Below, piece by piece: positions 8,129 to 16,108 of a stretch of 64,000 bases of DNA. The stretch is from G965247775 sp965247775 (GTDB lineage: Bacteria; Chloroflexota; Dehalococcoidia; Bin125). Position numbers and translations under genes: made by a program. Positions within the stretch are counted from its first letter, which is position 1; the number at the start of each line of letters is the position of its first letter. The notes under the pieces were generated by a model. It worked only from the letters and a program-made list of their open reading frames with translations. It was not told where the DNA came from and made no database searches. The stretch covers positions 806,001 through 870,000 of the forward strand of contig OZ252031.1 of the NCBI GenBank assembly GCA_965247775.1, written 5' to 3'.

Positions 8129-9177
8129 GCTTCCACCTTCGGTGTTTCCGCCAGCCGCTGCGTCGTCTCCACGAAGAGTTCCAGCTTGCGCAGCGCGCGG
8201 CCGTCGTCGATGGCCTCCGCGGCGCGGCTGACACCCTCGGCCAGGGTGGGGGCCTCGTCGGCGGCGTAGAGGGCGGCGGCGGCGGTGAGCGTGACGAAGC
8301 CCGTCAGCGGGCCGGTCTTGCCGCCCAGCACGTCGCGCATGGCGGCGGCGTTGGCGGCGGCGTCGCCGCCGGCCACGGCCGAGAGCGGCACGGGGCGGAT
8401 GCGGAAGTCGTCGGGGCGGATCTGGTACTGCTCGACGCCGCCGCCGCGGACCTCCCAGACGGTGGTGGGGCCCTCGGGCGAGATCTCGTCGATGCCCTCC
8501 TGGCCGTGCACGACCATTGCGTGGGGGCTGCCGAGGCGGGCCAGGACCTGCCCGTAGGTCTCGCCGATCTCGGGCGTGGCCACGCCGACCGCCATTTGCG
8601 AGGTGCCGGCCGGGTTGGTCAGCGGCCCGAGGATGTTGAAGAAGGTACGGAAGCCGAGTTCGCGGCGCACGGGAGCGGCGTACTTCATGGAGGGGTGGTA
8701 GACCTGCGCGAAGAGGTAGCCGAAGCCGACCTCCTTGATCGTCTGGGCCATGGCGGGCGGCGGGATCTCGATGCGCGCGCCGAGTGCCTCCAGCACGTCG
8801 GCGCTGCCGCAGCGCGAGGACATGGCGCGGTTGCCGTGCTTGGCGACGACGACACCGCAGCCGGCGGCGACGAAGGCGGCGGCGGTGCTGACGTTGAAGG
8901 TGTCGGCGGCGTCGCCGCCGGTGCCGACGACGTCGATGATGCGGTCCAGGCCGGGCAGGACCAGCCGCACGACCTTCTCGCGCAGGGCGCGGACGAAGCC
9001 GGTGATCTCCTCGGGCGTCTCGCCCTTCATGCGCTCGGCGGTGAAGAGCGCCGCGATCTGGGAGTCGGGCACGGCGTCGCCGGACATGACGGCGTGGAGG
9101 GCGGCCTCGGCCTCGGCCTCGGTGAGGTCGCGGCGCTGGTTGACCAGCGCGTCAAGGGCGTCGTCGACGGCGGTCAT
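8125..9177 (-). CDS. trpD: Anthranilate phosphoribosyltransferase
   Basis: Transfers phosphoribose to anthranilate. The start is the ATG at 9177, giving 350 residues; the longer open frame upstream is a shadow of the mrr gene. Motifs are intact: VGTGGD at residues 84-89, NVST at 95-98 and KHGNR at 113-117. The Shine-Dalgarno for this start lies in the last codons of the mrr-like gene, whose GAG GAG GAG TAA end sits seven bases before the ATG. Expression of trpD is therefore tied to that gene. Confidence 0.96.
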   Translation of the reverse strand: MTAVDDALDALVNQRRDLTEAEAEAALHAVMSGDAVPDSQIAALFTAERMKGETPEEITGFVRALREKVVRLVLPGLDRIIDVVGTGGDAADTFNVSTAAAFVAAGCGVVVAKHGNRAMSSRCGSADVLEALGARIEIPPPAMAQTIKEVGFGYLFAQVYHPSMKYAAPVRRELGFRTFFNILGPLTNPAGTSQMAVGVATPEIGETYGQVLARLGSPHAMVVHGQEGIDEISPEGPTTVWEVRGGGVEQYQIRPDDFRIRPVPLSAVAGGDAAANAAAMRDVLGGKTGPLTGFVTLTAAAALYAADEAPTLAEGVSRAAEAIDDGRALRKLELFVETTQRLAETPKVEA

Positions 9178-9181
9178 GGCG

Positions 9182-10225
9182 TTACTCCTCCTCGTCCGAC
9201 TGGACGGGGATCCAGATGCGTTCGAGGGGCAACTTCGCCTGCATCGCCTCCGGCAGTTTTTCGTAGACATCGAGGAGAGCGTGCACGAGGTCGCCCTGGT
9301 CCCAGAGGCGGATCTTGAAGTAGTGCTGCTGCGCCTCCTGCCTGAGGGGGCGGGTGAAACCACCCCAGGACACGAGGAGCCCGTAGTCGGCGCCGAAGGA
9401 ACTCATGGCTCCCTGCAAGCCCCGGAACACGTTGACGTCGGAGACGGAGACGCCCGACTTGACCTGCACGCAGACGCGGGGCGCTTCCAGGCCCAAGCCG
9501 CCCCGGCCGGCGAAGACATCCACGCCCCCATCTGGTCCCGGCGGCGAGACCTTCACCTCGTAGCCCTGCGCCTCGAGAATCGCGCCCGTCAGGGCCGCCA
9601 GGTCATGCCCCTTAAAGTCGCGCTCGATCTGCTTGACCACGAGATCCTCAGCAGCTGAGATGAGGTTGAGGGCTGGTTCCTCCTCCACCGCTGCTTCCCG
9701 ATCTTCGGTGGGAGGCGTGGCGGGCGGGGGCTGGCCAGCGAACTGAGCGAGCACGCGTTCTTCGGCGTTCGTCGCTCTTGCCTGATACACCGTGCGGAAC
9801 GCGCCGAAGCTACCCAAGATGTCACGGTCAAACTCGCTGCGCGGGATGACCTTCTCTTTCCACTGCACGCGCCGCGTATGCCGCATTCCTTCGGGGAAGT
9901 CCGGGCGGTACTCGTACTCCGACTGCACGCAAGCGAGCGCGATCGCCGACTGCGACTTCAGTGGAAGCACAACGTTGTCCCCGATCTTGATCTCCCGCGC
10001 GAACGTCCATAGCGCACCGGTTCGGGCCCCGATCGATCGCTCATTGGCGTCGGGCTCGATCCGTCGGTACTCGGCCTTCATCTCCTCCCAGGATTGCATC
10101 TCGTCTAAGTCGATGAACTGTGTGAGGTTGCCTATCGCGGAGTAGCCGATCGCGACGACGCCGCGATCAAGCACGTCCGATTCGTGCTCCCCATACTTGC
10201 CCGCGCGGACGACCCACAGCGTCAT
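9182..10225 (-). CDS. Mrr-like restriction endonuclease inside the trp operon
   Basis: A 347-residue protein with two recognisable parts. Residues 1-150 start LWVVRAGKYGEHE and look like a PUA/EVE-type recognition domain found at the front of some Mrr-like proteins. A charged linker (about 165-190) leads to an Mrr_cat nuclease fold with D236 in GPDGGVDVFAG and Q254-x-K256 in CVQVKSG, the expected D...(E/Q)xK metal site. It probably cuts modified or foreign DNA. Its ATG overlaps the trpG stop (ATGA) and its 3' end supplies the trpD ribosome site. Base composition is less GC-rich than the trp genes, which suggests later insertion. Confidence 0.88.
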   Translation of the reverse strand: MTLWVVRAGKYGEHESDVLDRGVVAIGYSAIGNLTQFIDLDEMQSWEEMKAEYRRIEPDANERSIGARTGALWTFAREIKIGDNVVLPLKSQSAIALACVQSEYEYRPDFPEGMRHTRRVQWKEKVIPRSEFDRDILGSFGAFRTVYQARATNAEERVLAQFAGQPPPATPPTEDREAAVEEEPALNLISAAEDLVVKQIERDFKGHDLAALTGAILEAQGYEVKVSPPGPDGGVDVFAGRGGLGLEAPRVCVQVKSGVSVSDVNVFRGLQGAMSSFGADYGLLVSWGGFTRPLRQEAQQHYFKIRLWDQGDLVHALLDVYEKLPEAMQAKLPLERIWIPVQSDEEE

Positions 10226-10812
10226 GGCAGCGCTCCCTCCGGCTCCTGCATCGCGAGGAAGTTGCGCAGCAGATCGTGGCCGGCGGTGGTCATGATCGAC
10301 TCGGGGTGGAACTGGACGCCCTCCAGGGCGTGGTCGCGGTGGCGCAGGCCCATCAGGACGCCGCTCTCGGACCAGCTGGTGGCGACGAGTTCCGGCGGCA
10401 GCGTGGCGGGGTCGATGGCGAGGCTGTGGTAACGGATGGCGTCGAAGGGGCCGTCGAGCCCCGCGTAGACGCCGAGGCCGTCGTGCGTGATGAGGCTGGA
10501 CTTGCCGTGCATGATCTCGCCCGCGCCGACGACGGCGGCGCCGAAGGCGGCGCCGATGCACTGGTGCCCCAGGCAGACGCCGAGGATGGGGACCTGGCCG
10601 GCGAAGCGGCGGATCAGCTCGACGCTGACGCCCGCGCCCTCCGGCCGGCCCGGCCCGGGCGAGATGACGATGCGCTCGGGCGCCATGGCCGCCACTTCGT
10701 CCAGGGTGATTTTGTTGTTGCGGACGACGGTCACGTCCGCGCCCAACTCGGCCAGGTACTGGAAGAGGTTGTAGGTGAAGGAGTCGTAGTTATCGAGGAG
10801 GAGGATGCTCAC
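10222..10812 (-). CDS. trpG: Anthranilate synthase, glutamine amidotransferase component
   Basis: Releases ammonia from glutamine for TrpE. The GTG at 10812 is chosen over an earlier GTG at 10830 because an AGAGGAGA ribosome site lies just upstream and the protein then begins at the conserved ILLLDNYDSFTYNL. The catalytic Cys is C80 in GVCLGHQ, and the His-Glu pair is in VQFHPES. Length is 196 residues. It starts about 27 bases after trpE and overlaps the mrr-like gene by four bases. Confidence 0.96.
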   Translation of the reverse strand: MSILLLDNYDSFTYNLFQYLAELGADVTVVRNNKITLDEVAAMAPERIVISPGPGRPEGAGVSVELIRRFAGQVPILGVCLGHQCIGAAFGAAVVGAGEIMHGKSSLITHDGLGVYAGLDGPFDAIRYHSLAIDPATLPPELVATSWSESGVLMGLRHRDHALEGVQFHPESIMTTAGHDLLRNFLAMQEPEGALP

Positions 10813-10839
10813 CGGGTCTCCTCTCGGCACGATACCGGG

Positions 10840-12324
10840 TCAGTAGCCGCGACTGCCGGCCGGGCGCTCGCGGCTGCGGGCCTCGGCCTGGTCCAGGGCG
10901 GTGAAGAGAGCCATGGCCTTGCTCAGGGTCTCCTCGAACTCGGCATCGGGCGTGCTGTCGAAGACGATGCCGCCGCCCGCCTGCACGGAGGCGACGCCGT
11001 CCTGCATGACGATGGTGCGGATGGTGATCGCCGTCTCCATGTTGCCGCCGAAGCCGAAGTAGCCCAGCGCGCCCGCGTAGGGCCCGCGCTGGTCCTCTTC
11101 CAGCTCGGCGATGATCTCCATAGCGCGGATCTTGGGCGCGCCGGAGACCGTGCCGGCGGGGAAGGTCGCGCGCAGGGCGTCGAAGGCGTTCAGGTCGGGC
11201 CGCAGCTCGCCCTCCACCTGCGAGACCAGGTGCATGACGTGGCTGTAGCGCTCGACGTCCATCTGCTGGGTGACCTTGACCGTACCCGGCAGGCTGACGC
11301 GGCCGATGTCGTTGCGGCCCAGGTCGAGCAGCATGAGGTGCTCGGCGATCTCCTTCGCGTCGGTGCGCAGCTCCTCCTCCAGGGCACGGTCCTGCTCGGG
11401 CGTCGCGCCGCGCCGGCGGGTGCCGGCGATGGGGTTCGTCGCCACCTTGCCGTCCTCCACCACGACCAGCAGCTCCGGCGAGGTGCCCACGATCTGGTGG
11501 TCGCCCATCTCCAGGTAATAGGTGTAGGGCGAGGGGTTCACCGTGCGTAGCGTGCGGTAGACGTTGAAGGGGTGCACGAACGTCTCGCGCGAGAAGCGCT
11601 GCGAGAAGACGCATTGGATGATCTCCCCCGCGATGATGTCATCGCGGATGCGCTTGACGGCGGAGACGTAGGCCCAGCGGTCCATGTTGGAGCGCAGGGG
11701 AGCGCCGCCGGAGGGGGGGGCGGCGGCGTCGGCGGGGATGGGCGCGGCACCGGCGCCGAGGCGCGCAACGATCTCGTCGATGCGGACCTGGGCCATGCGA
11801 TAGGCGGTCTCCACGTCGCCGTCGAGGCGGACGTGGCCGACCACCTTGATCAGGTGCTTGAAGTGGTCGAAGAGGAGGACCGTGTCGACGAACTGGAAGA
11901 GCAGCTCGGGCAGGCCGTAGGGGTCGTGGCGGGCGGCGGGTAGCTCCTCGAAGTGGCGCACGGCCTCGTAGCCCAGGTAGCCCACGGCGCCGCCGTGGAA
12001 TGGGGGCAGGTTGGGGTTGGGGAGGAGCGTGAACTGGGCCAGCTCGTGCTGCACCTCATCCAATGGGTCGACGGCTGGGGCGGCCTCGTCGGGCTGGGGG
12101 GCGCGGAAGACCCGGTAGGGCTCCGTGCCGATGAAGGAGTAGCGCGCCGGCCGGTCGGCCCCCTCGACCGACTCCAGGAGAAAGGAGTAGTCGCCGCGCT
12201 TGACCTTGAGGAAGGCGGAGACGGGCGTCTCCAAGTCGGCCAGGACCTCGCGGTAGATGGGGACCAGGTTGCCCCGGCCCTGCTCGGCCAGGCGCCTGAC
12301 CTCGTCCAACGACGGGTAGTGCAT
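10840..12324 (-). CDS. trpE: Anthranilate synthase component I
   Basis: Converts chorismate to anthranilate, the committed Trp step. The protein is 494 residues. The N-terminal part has LLES at 49-52, the site where tryptophan binds for feedback inhibition. The chorismate-binding domain has GTRRRG, LLDLGRNDIGRVS, PAGTVSGAPKIRAMEII and GYFGFGGNMETAITIRT. The ATG at 12324 was preferred; an in-frame ATG seven codons upstream (12345) is possible. Transcription is preceded by a T-box leader, so charged tRNA-Trp should limit expression. Confidence 0.96.
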   Translation of the reverse strand: MHYPSLDEVRRLAEQGRGNLVPIYREVLADLETPVSAFLKVKRGDYSFLLESVEGADRPARYSFIGTEPYRVFRAPQPDEAAPAVDPLDEVQHELAQFTLLPNPNLPPFHGGAVGYLGYEAVRHFEELPAARHDPYGLPELLFQFVDTVLLFDHFKHLIKVVGHVRLDGDVETAYRMAQVRIDEIVARLGAGAAPIPADAAAPPSGGAPLRSNMDRWAYVSAVKRIRDDIIAGEIIQCVFSQRFSRETFVHPFNVYRTLRTVNPSPYTYYLEMGDHQIVGTSPELLVVVEDGKVATNPIAGTRRRGATPEQDRALEEELRTDAKEIAEHLMLLDLGRNDIGRVSLPGTVKVTQQMDVERYSHVMHLVSQVEGELRPDLNAFDALRATFPAGTVSGAPKIRAMEIIAELEEDQRGPYAGALGYFGFGGNMETAITIRTIVMQDGVASVQAGGGIVFDSTPDAEFEETLSKAMALFTALDQAEARSRERPAGSRGY

Positions 12325-12366
12325 GATCTCCCGACCTTCCGCCATCGCCCCCGCCGCCGGGCACGA

Positions 12367-12394
12367 AAAAACTCCGCCCCCAAGGGGCGGAGTT
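12367..12394 (-). terminator. T-box controlled intrinsic terminator before trpE
   Basis: Read on the minus strand this is an 11-base GC-rich stem (ACTCCGCCCCT against its complement), a short loop and six T residues. It follows directly on the T-box antiterminator sequence and ends about 43 bases before the trpE start. Formation of the competing antiterminator would open transcription into the operon. Confidence 0.9.
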
Positions 12395-12700
12395 ACCGCG
12401 GTGCCACCCTTGTTCCCGATTCCCCTCGCCATACGGCGTGGGGCGCCGGGCACTCGATTCGCCGACGGCGGATGCGCGCTGCCCCGCGATCGGCTCGGCT
12501 TCGCTAACGGGGCCTCTCCGGCTGCGCCTACTGATCGCTCGGGAGCGACGTTGGGGCAGCGACTCACGGGGCCATTCACCGGTCGCGCGACCGCCGGCCT
12601 TGCAGCCCGCCTCCATGGACGCAACTCCGTGGAAGCCCGAGCCGGCTCTCTGGGGGTCCGCCTGAGCGGGTACTCGTCCCGATCGACGTCAATATTCAGT
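12367..12700 (-). promoter_or_regulatory. T-box leader of the trp operon (tRNA-Trp sensing)
   Basis: The minus-strand sequence AAGGGTGGCACCGCGG at 12411-12396 matches the T-box that pairs with the uncharged tRNA acceptor end, and the terminator follows at once. Upstream, AGAGAGCCGG near 12650 matches the conserved Stem I AG-bulge region. A TGG (Trp codon) in GTGAATGGCC at 12574-12572 is my candidate specifier. Uncharged tRNA-Trp would stabilise the antiterminator and switch on trpE and everything behind it. The T-box and terminator are seen directly; the specifier and the 5' limit are inferred without folding. Confidence 0.85.
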
Positions 12701-12710
12701 TGTGCAGCGA

Positions 12711-12740
12711 AGTGTGGACCCGGGGGGGCGCGCCTGTCAA
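12711..12740 (-). promoter_or_regulatory. Candidate promoter of the trp operon
   Basis: On the minus strand a perfect TTGACA (12740-12735) is followed after 18 bases by CACACT (12716-12711), a weak -10. The T-box leader begins immediately downstream, which fits. The -35 element lies in the loop of the hairpin at 12728-12751. Confidence 0.5.
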
Positions 12741-12751
12741 CGCAGGCGCGC
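12728..12751. repeat. Nine-base-pair GC hairpin between gmk and the trp leader
   Basis: Perfect stem 12728-12736 with 12743-12751, six-base loop. It is 52 bases after the gmk stop and could slow or end transcription from gmk, though it has no T tract. It overlaps the TTGACA proposed as the -35 of the trp promoter. Confidence 0.5.
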
Positions 12752-12802
12752 GCCGCTGTGTCTTGGACAGCAGAGGCGCGGCCCGTCGCTGGGTGGGGCG
12801 CG

Positions 12803-13420
12803 TCAGACGACGCAGACCTCGCGGCCGGGACGGGCTCGCTCCTCCTCGATGACGCGCAGCAACTCCGTCGTCGCCTCATCGAGTCCGCCGGCCGTGTTGA
12901 GGATCACGTGGTCGAAGCGTCCGGCTTCGGCCATCTCTTCCAGCGCCACATCCAGGCGGCTCTGAATGGCAGCCTCGTCGTCGGCGGCGCGGGCGCGCAG
13001 GCGTCGCTCGAGTTCCGCCGTGTCGGGCACGGTGAGGAAGACCAGCAGCGCCTGCGGCAGCTTGGCCCGCAGCGTGCGCGCGCCCTGCACGTCCGTGCGC
13101 ACGACGACGGTCTTGCCCTGCGCGAGCAGATCCCGCACCTGGTCGCGCGGGACGCCGCTGCGGTGGTCGTAGACGGTGGCCTGCTCCAGCAGGGCGCCGG
13201 CGGCGATCATCTCGTCGAACTCGCGCTCGCTGAGGAAGAGATGGTGGACCCCGTGCGTCTCCCCCGGCCTCGGTGGGCGTGTCTTGGCGGTGACGATCGT
13301 CGCCAGCCGATCGTCGCGCTCCAAGGCGGCGCGCAGGAGGCTGTCCTTTCCCGCCCCCGACGGTCCCGAGAGGACGACCAGCAGCGGGGGCGTGTCGCCG
13401 GCCCCGGCGTCGTCAGGCAC
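12803..13420 (-). CDS. gmk: Guanylate kinase
   Basis: Phosphorylates GMP to GDP. The P-loop is GPSGAGKDS at residues 19-27, and the GMP-binding region has TAKTRPPRPGETHG and the HHLFLSEREFD segment. Length 205 residues is normal. The start overlaps the remA stop by eight bases, reproducing the remA-gmk pairing common in many Gram-positive and Chloroflexota genomes. Confidence 0.95.
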   Translation of the reverse strand: MPDDAGAGDTPPLLVVLSGPSGAGKDSLLRAALERDDRLATIVTAKTRPPRPGETHGVHHLFLSEREFDEMIAAGALLEQATVYDHRSGVPRDQVRDLLAQGKTVVVRTDVQGARTLRAKLPQALLVFLTVPDTAELERRLRARAADDEAAIQSRLDVALEEMAEAGRFDHVILNTAGGLDEATTELLRVIEEERARPGREVCVV

Positions 13421-13694
13421 TCAGCGCCTCCGGGCCAGGCGCGCTGACGTAGCGGTCGGCGCTGACCCGGCGGGCGATGGTGTCGGGCGCGATGGCGGCC
13501 AGGACCACGTGCCCCGTGTCCATGACCAGCACCGCCTTCGTGCGGCGCCCGCTGGTCATGTCGACGATGCGGCTCGCGGCCTTGCTCTCCTGCACCAGAC
13601 GCTTGCTGGGGGCGGAGTTGGGGGAGACGATCGCCACCACTCGGTTGATCGCCAGGACGTTGCCGAAGCCGATGTGCAGCAGTTCCGTCTGCAT
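13413..13694 (-). CDS. remA: RemA/DUF370 family regulator
   Basis: A 93-residue protein of the RemA (DUF370) family; in Bacillus RemA is a DNA-binding activator of matrix genes. The signature HIGFGNVLAINRVVAIVSP is near the N-terminus, followed by SAPSKRLVQE and GRRTKAVLVMDTGHVVLAAI. The ATG at 13694 is chosen because the family begins directly at this motif; nine upstream codons to 13721 are dispensable. Overlaps gmk by eight bases. Confidence 0.92.
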   Translation of the reverse strand: MQTELLHIGFGNVLAINRVVAIVSPNSAPSKRLVQESKAASRIVDMTSGRRTKAVLVMDTGHVVLAAIAPDTIARRVSADRYVSAPGPEALSA

Positions 13695-13748
13695 GCGCGC
13701 CCTCCCGTCCAGCGCGCCCATGCCGGGACGCGGGCGTGGCCGCGCCCC

Positions 13749-15047
13749 TCAGGCTAGCGCTTCCCGGCCGGCGAGTTGCGAGAGATGGGCCCAGAACTCC
13801 GGGTAGGAGACGGCGACGCTGTCCTCTCCTTGGAGGGTGCTGAGGCCGGGCCCCTGCGCCGCCAGCGCGGCCACCGCCGCGGCCATGGCCAGGCGATGGT
13901 CGCCGCCACTCCCGAAATCCCCCGGCTGGAGGGTCGCCCCACCCGCGATCCGCAGGCCGTCCGGGCGTTCCTCGCCCTCGGTCCCGAATGCGCGCAGCAG
14001 CCGCGCCGTGCCCGCGATCCGGTCCGACTCCTTCAGGCGCAGCTCCGCCGCATCGCGGATCGTGGTAGGCCCGTGGGCCAGGGCGGCCGCCACGGCGAGC
14101 GCCGGTAGCTCGTCGATCGCGCGCGTGACGAGATCCCCGCTGATCTCGCAGCCCCGCAGGCCGGCCGCGCGCACCACGAGGTCGCCGATCAGCTCTCCGC
14201 CCGCGCGGCGTTCGTTGCGCCGGGTGATGCGGGCGCCCATCGCTTCCAGGACGTTCAGGGCGCCGGTGCGGGTGGGGTTCAGGCAGACGTTCCTGAGCAC
14301 GACCTCGGAGTCCGGCACGATGCTGGCCGCCACGAGCCAGAAGATGGCCGCGCTGGGGTCGCCGGGCACCTCCACGTCCACGGGCTGGAGCGGCGCGCGC
14401 GGGTCCAGCGTGACGACGCCGTCGTGCGTGTCCAGCGCCGCGCCCATGGCCCGCAGCATGATCTCGGTGTGATCTCGCGTGGGCGCCGTCTCCTCGAGGC
14501 GGGAAGGTCCGTCCGCGGCCAGCGCGGCGAAGAGGATCGCGCTCTTGACCTGGGCGCTGGGAACGGGCAGGCGGTCGCGGTAGGGCCGCAGGGGGCCGCC
14601 GCGTAGCGTGATCGGCGCGTGCGTGCCGTCCCCCGCGACCTTCGCCCCCATCGCAGCCAGAGGCTCCAGCACCCGGTCCATCGGCCGGCGCCGCAACGAC
14701 GCGTCGCCGTCCAGCACCGTCTTCCCTTCGAGTCCGGCCGCGAGTCCCGCCAGCAGCCGCATGCTGGTGCCGCTGTTGCCGCAGTCCAGCACCGCGGAGG
14801 TGGGGCGCAAGGCTGGTCGCCCCGGACTGGAGATCCGCAGTGTCGTGCCGGTGCGCTCGATCGTGGCCCCCAGGTGCTGCAGACAGCGCAGGGTGTGCAA
14901 GCAGTCCTCGCCGGCCAGGAAGCCGGTGACCCTTGCCTCGCCCGGGGCCAAGACGTTGCAGATCAGGGCGCGATGTGAGATCGACTTGTCGCCGGGGGGG
15001 CGGAGTTCTCCCCGCAGCGCTCCGCTCGGTCGCAGCCGGACCGTCAC
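13749..15047 (-). CDS. aroA: 3-phosphoshikimate 1-carboxyvinyltransferase (EPSP synthase)
   Basis: Joins shikimate 3-phosphate and PEP. The protein is 432 residues. PPGDKSISHRALI near residues 18-30, GNSGTSMRLLAG near 90, and the late segment LRLKESDRI with the KESDR motif are all present. It follows tyrA by six bases and is probably transcribed with it. The start ATG is directly preceded by the tyrA stop region. Confidence 0.96.
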   Translation of the reverse strand: MTVRLRPSGALRGELRPPGDKSISHRALICNVLAPGEARVTGFLAGEDCLHTLRCLQHLGATIERTGTTLRISSPGRPALRPTSAVLDCGNSGTSMRLLAGLAAGLEGKTVLDGDASLRRRPMDRVLEPLAAMGAKVAGDGTHAPITLRGGPLRPYRDRLPVPSAQVKSAILFAALAADGPSRLEETAPTRDHTEIMLRAMGAALDTHDGVVTLDPRAPLQPVDVEVPGDPSAAIFWLVAASIVPDSEVVLRNVCLNPTRTGALNVLEAMGARITRRNERRAGGELIGDLVVRAAGLRGCEISGDLVTRAIDELPALAVAAALAHGPTTIRDAAELRLKESDRIAGTARLLRAFGTEGEERPDGLRIAGGATLQPGDFGSGGDHRLAMAAAVAALAAQGPGLSTLQGEDSVAVSYPEFWAHLSQLAGREALA

Positions 15048-15053
15048 GAGGGC

Positions 15054-16052
15054 TCAGCGCCGGGCGGGACGCCCGGCGTCCTCTTCCGAGCGCTTGATCA
15101 TGCCGCGCAGGCGCTCGTACAGCGCGGGGCTCAGCAGCGCGCCCATCGGGCTCGGGATCTGGGGCAGCGGGTCCAAGCGCGGCGTGTCGTCCAGATCCTG
15201 ACCGGCCTGGAAGCGGGCGCGGTCCCGCTGCGACTGCTGGAATTCCTCGAAGATCCGCTCCGGGCCGTCGTCCAGCAGGTCTCGCAGACGCTGCAGCTCC
15301 AGGACGTAACGGTCCAGCCAGTACTGCATGCGCGCTCTGTTTGTCACGGAGATATCGGTCGACATTTGGGGGTCGCCCGAGGCCAGGCGGGTGAGGTCGT
15401 GGTAGGCGGGGCCGGCCATCTTGCCGAAGTCGGCCCAGCCCTCGCTGCGGCGCAGCATGGTGAAGAGGGCGGTGGAGGCCAGCAGGGGCATGTGGCTCAC
15501 GGCCGCGACGAGGTCATCGTGCTCGTCGGCGGCCATGAAGCGCTCCTGCGCGCCCAGCGAACGGATCAGCCCGAGCACGGATTGCAGGGCCGTTTCCCGG
15601 GCGTCGGTGGCGGGCACCACGGCGTAGGGGCGGTCGCGGAAGAGCCCGGCCTCCGCGTTCTCGAAGCCCTGATCCGTCTTGCCGGCCATCGGATGCCCGC
15701 CGATGAAGGAGACGTATGGCGGCAGGGTCCGCTGCGCCCAGTCCATCACCAGGACCTTGCTGGAGGCGACGTCCGTGACGGCGGCGCCCGCGCCCAGGTG
15801 TGGCGCGATGCTCTCGAACACCTCGATCATCTGCACCGGCGGTACCGCCACGATGACCAGCCCGGCGCCCTCCACGGCCCGGCTGGGGCGGCTCTCCGCC
15901 TGGTCGATCGCGCCGCGCTTCTGGGCCTCCTTGAGCGTGCTAGCGTCAGCGTCGTTGCCGACGATCTCCACGTCAGGGTGGTCGCTGGCCTTGATGCCTA
16001 GCGCCAGGGACCCGCCGATCAGGCCCAATCCGATGATCGCAATGCGTGTCAT
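15054..16052 (-). CDS. tyrA: Prephenate dehydrogenase
   Basis: Oxidative decarboxylation of prephenate towards tyrosine. The Rossmann motif IIGLGLIGGSLA is at residues 6-17. IGGHPMAGKTDQGFENA and AAVSHMPLLAS carry the substrate-binding His residues. Length is 332 residues, with a charged C-terminal tail in place of an ACT domain, so feedback control by Tyr through ACT is not expected. A possible -10 (TATATT on the minus strand, 16076-16071) lies just upstream but I see no good -35. Confidence 0.95.
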   Translation of the reverse strand: MTRIAIIGLGLIGGSLALGIKASDHPDVEIVGNDADASTLKEAQKRGAIDQAESRPSRAVEGAGLVIVAVPPVQMIEVFESIAPHLGAGAAVTDVASSKVLVMDWAQRTLPPYVSFIGGHPMAGKTDQGFENAEAGLFRDRPYAVVPATDARETALQSVLGLIRSLGAQERFMAADEHDDLVAAVSHMPLLASTALFTMLRRSEGWADFGKMAGPAYHDLTRLASGDPQMSTDISVTNRARMQYWLDRYVLELQRLRDLLDDGPERIFEEFQQSQRDRARFQAGQDLDDTPRLDPLPQIPSPMGALLSPALYERLRGMIKRSEEDAGRPARR

Positions 16053-16108
16053 CCCTCGCTCCGGAAATCCAATATATCAGCGCCGCTGACCTGCCCTGGA
16101 GCCGATCG

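Noticed and set aside
8235..9181. N-terminal extension of trpD to 9363 and of trpF to 8234
   Set aside because: The extra segments are out-of-frame shadows of the preceding genes; the family starts match the internal ATG/GTG that overlap or abut the upstream stops.
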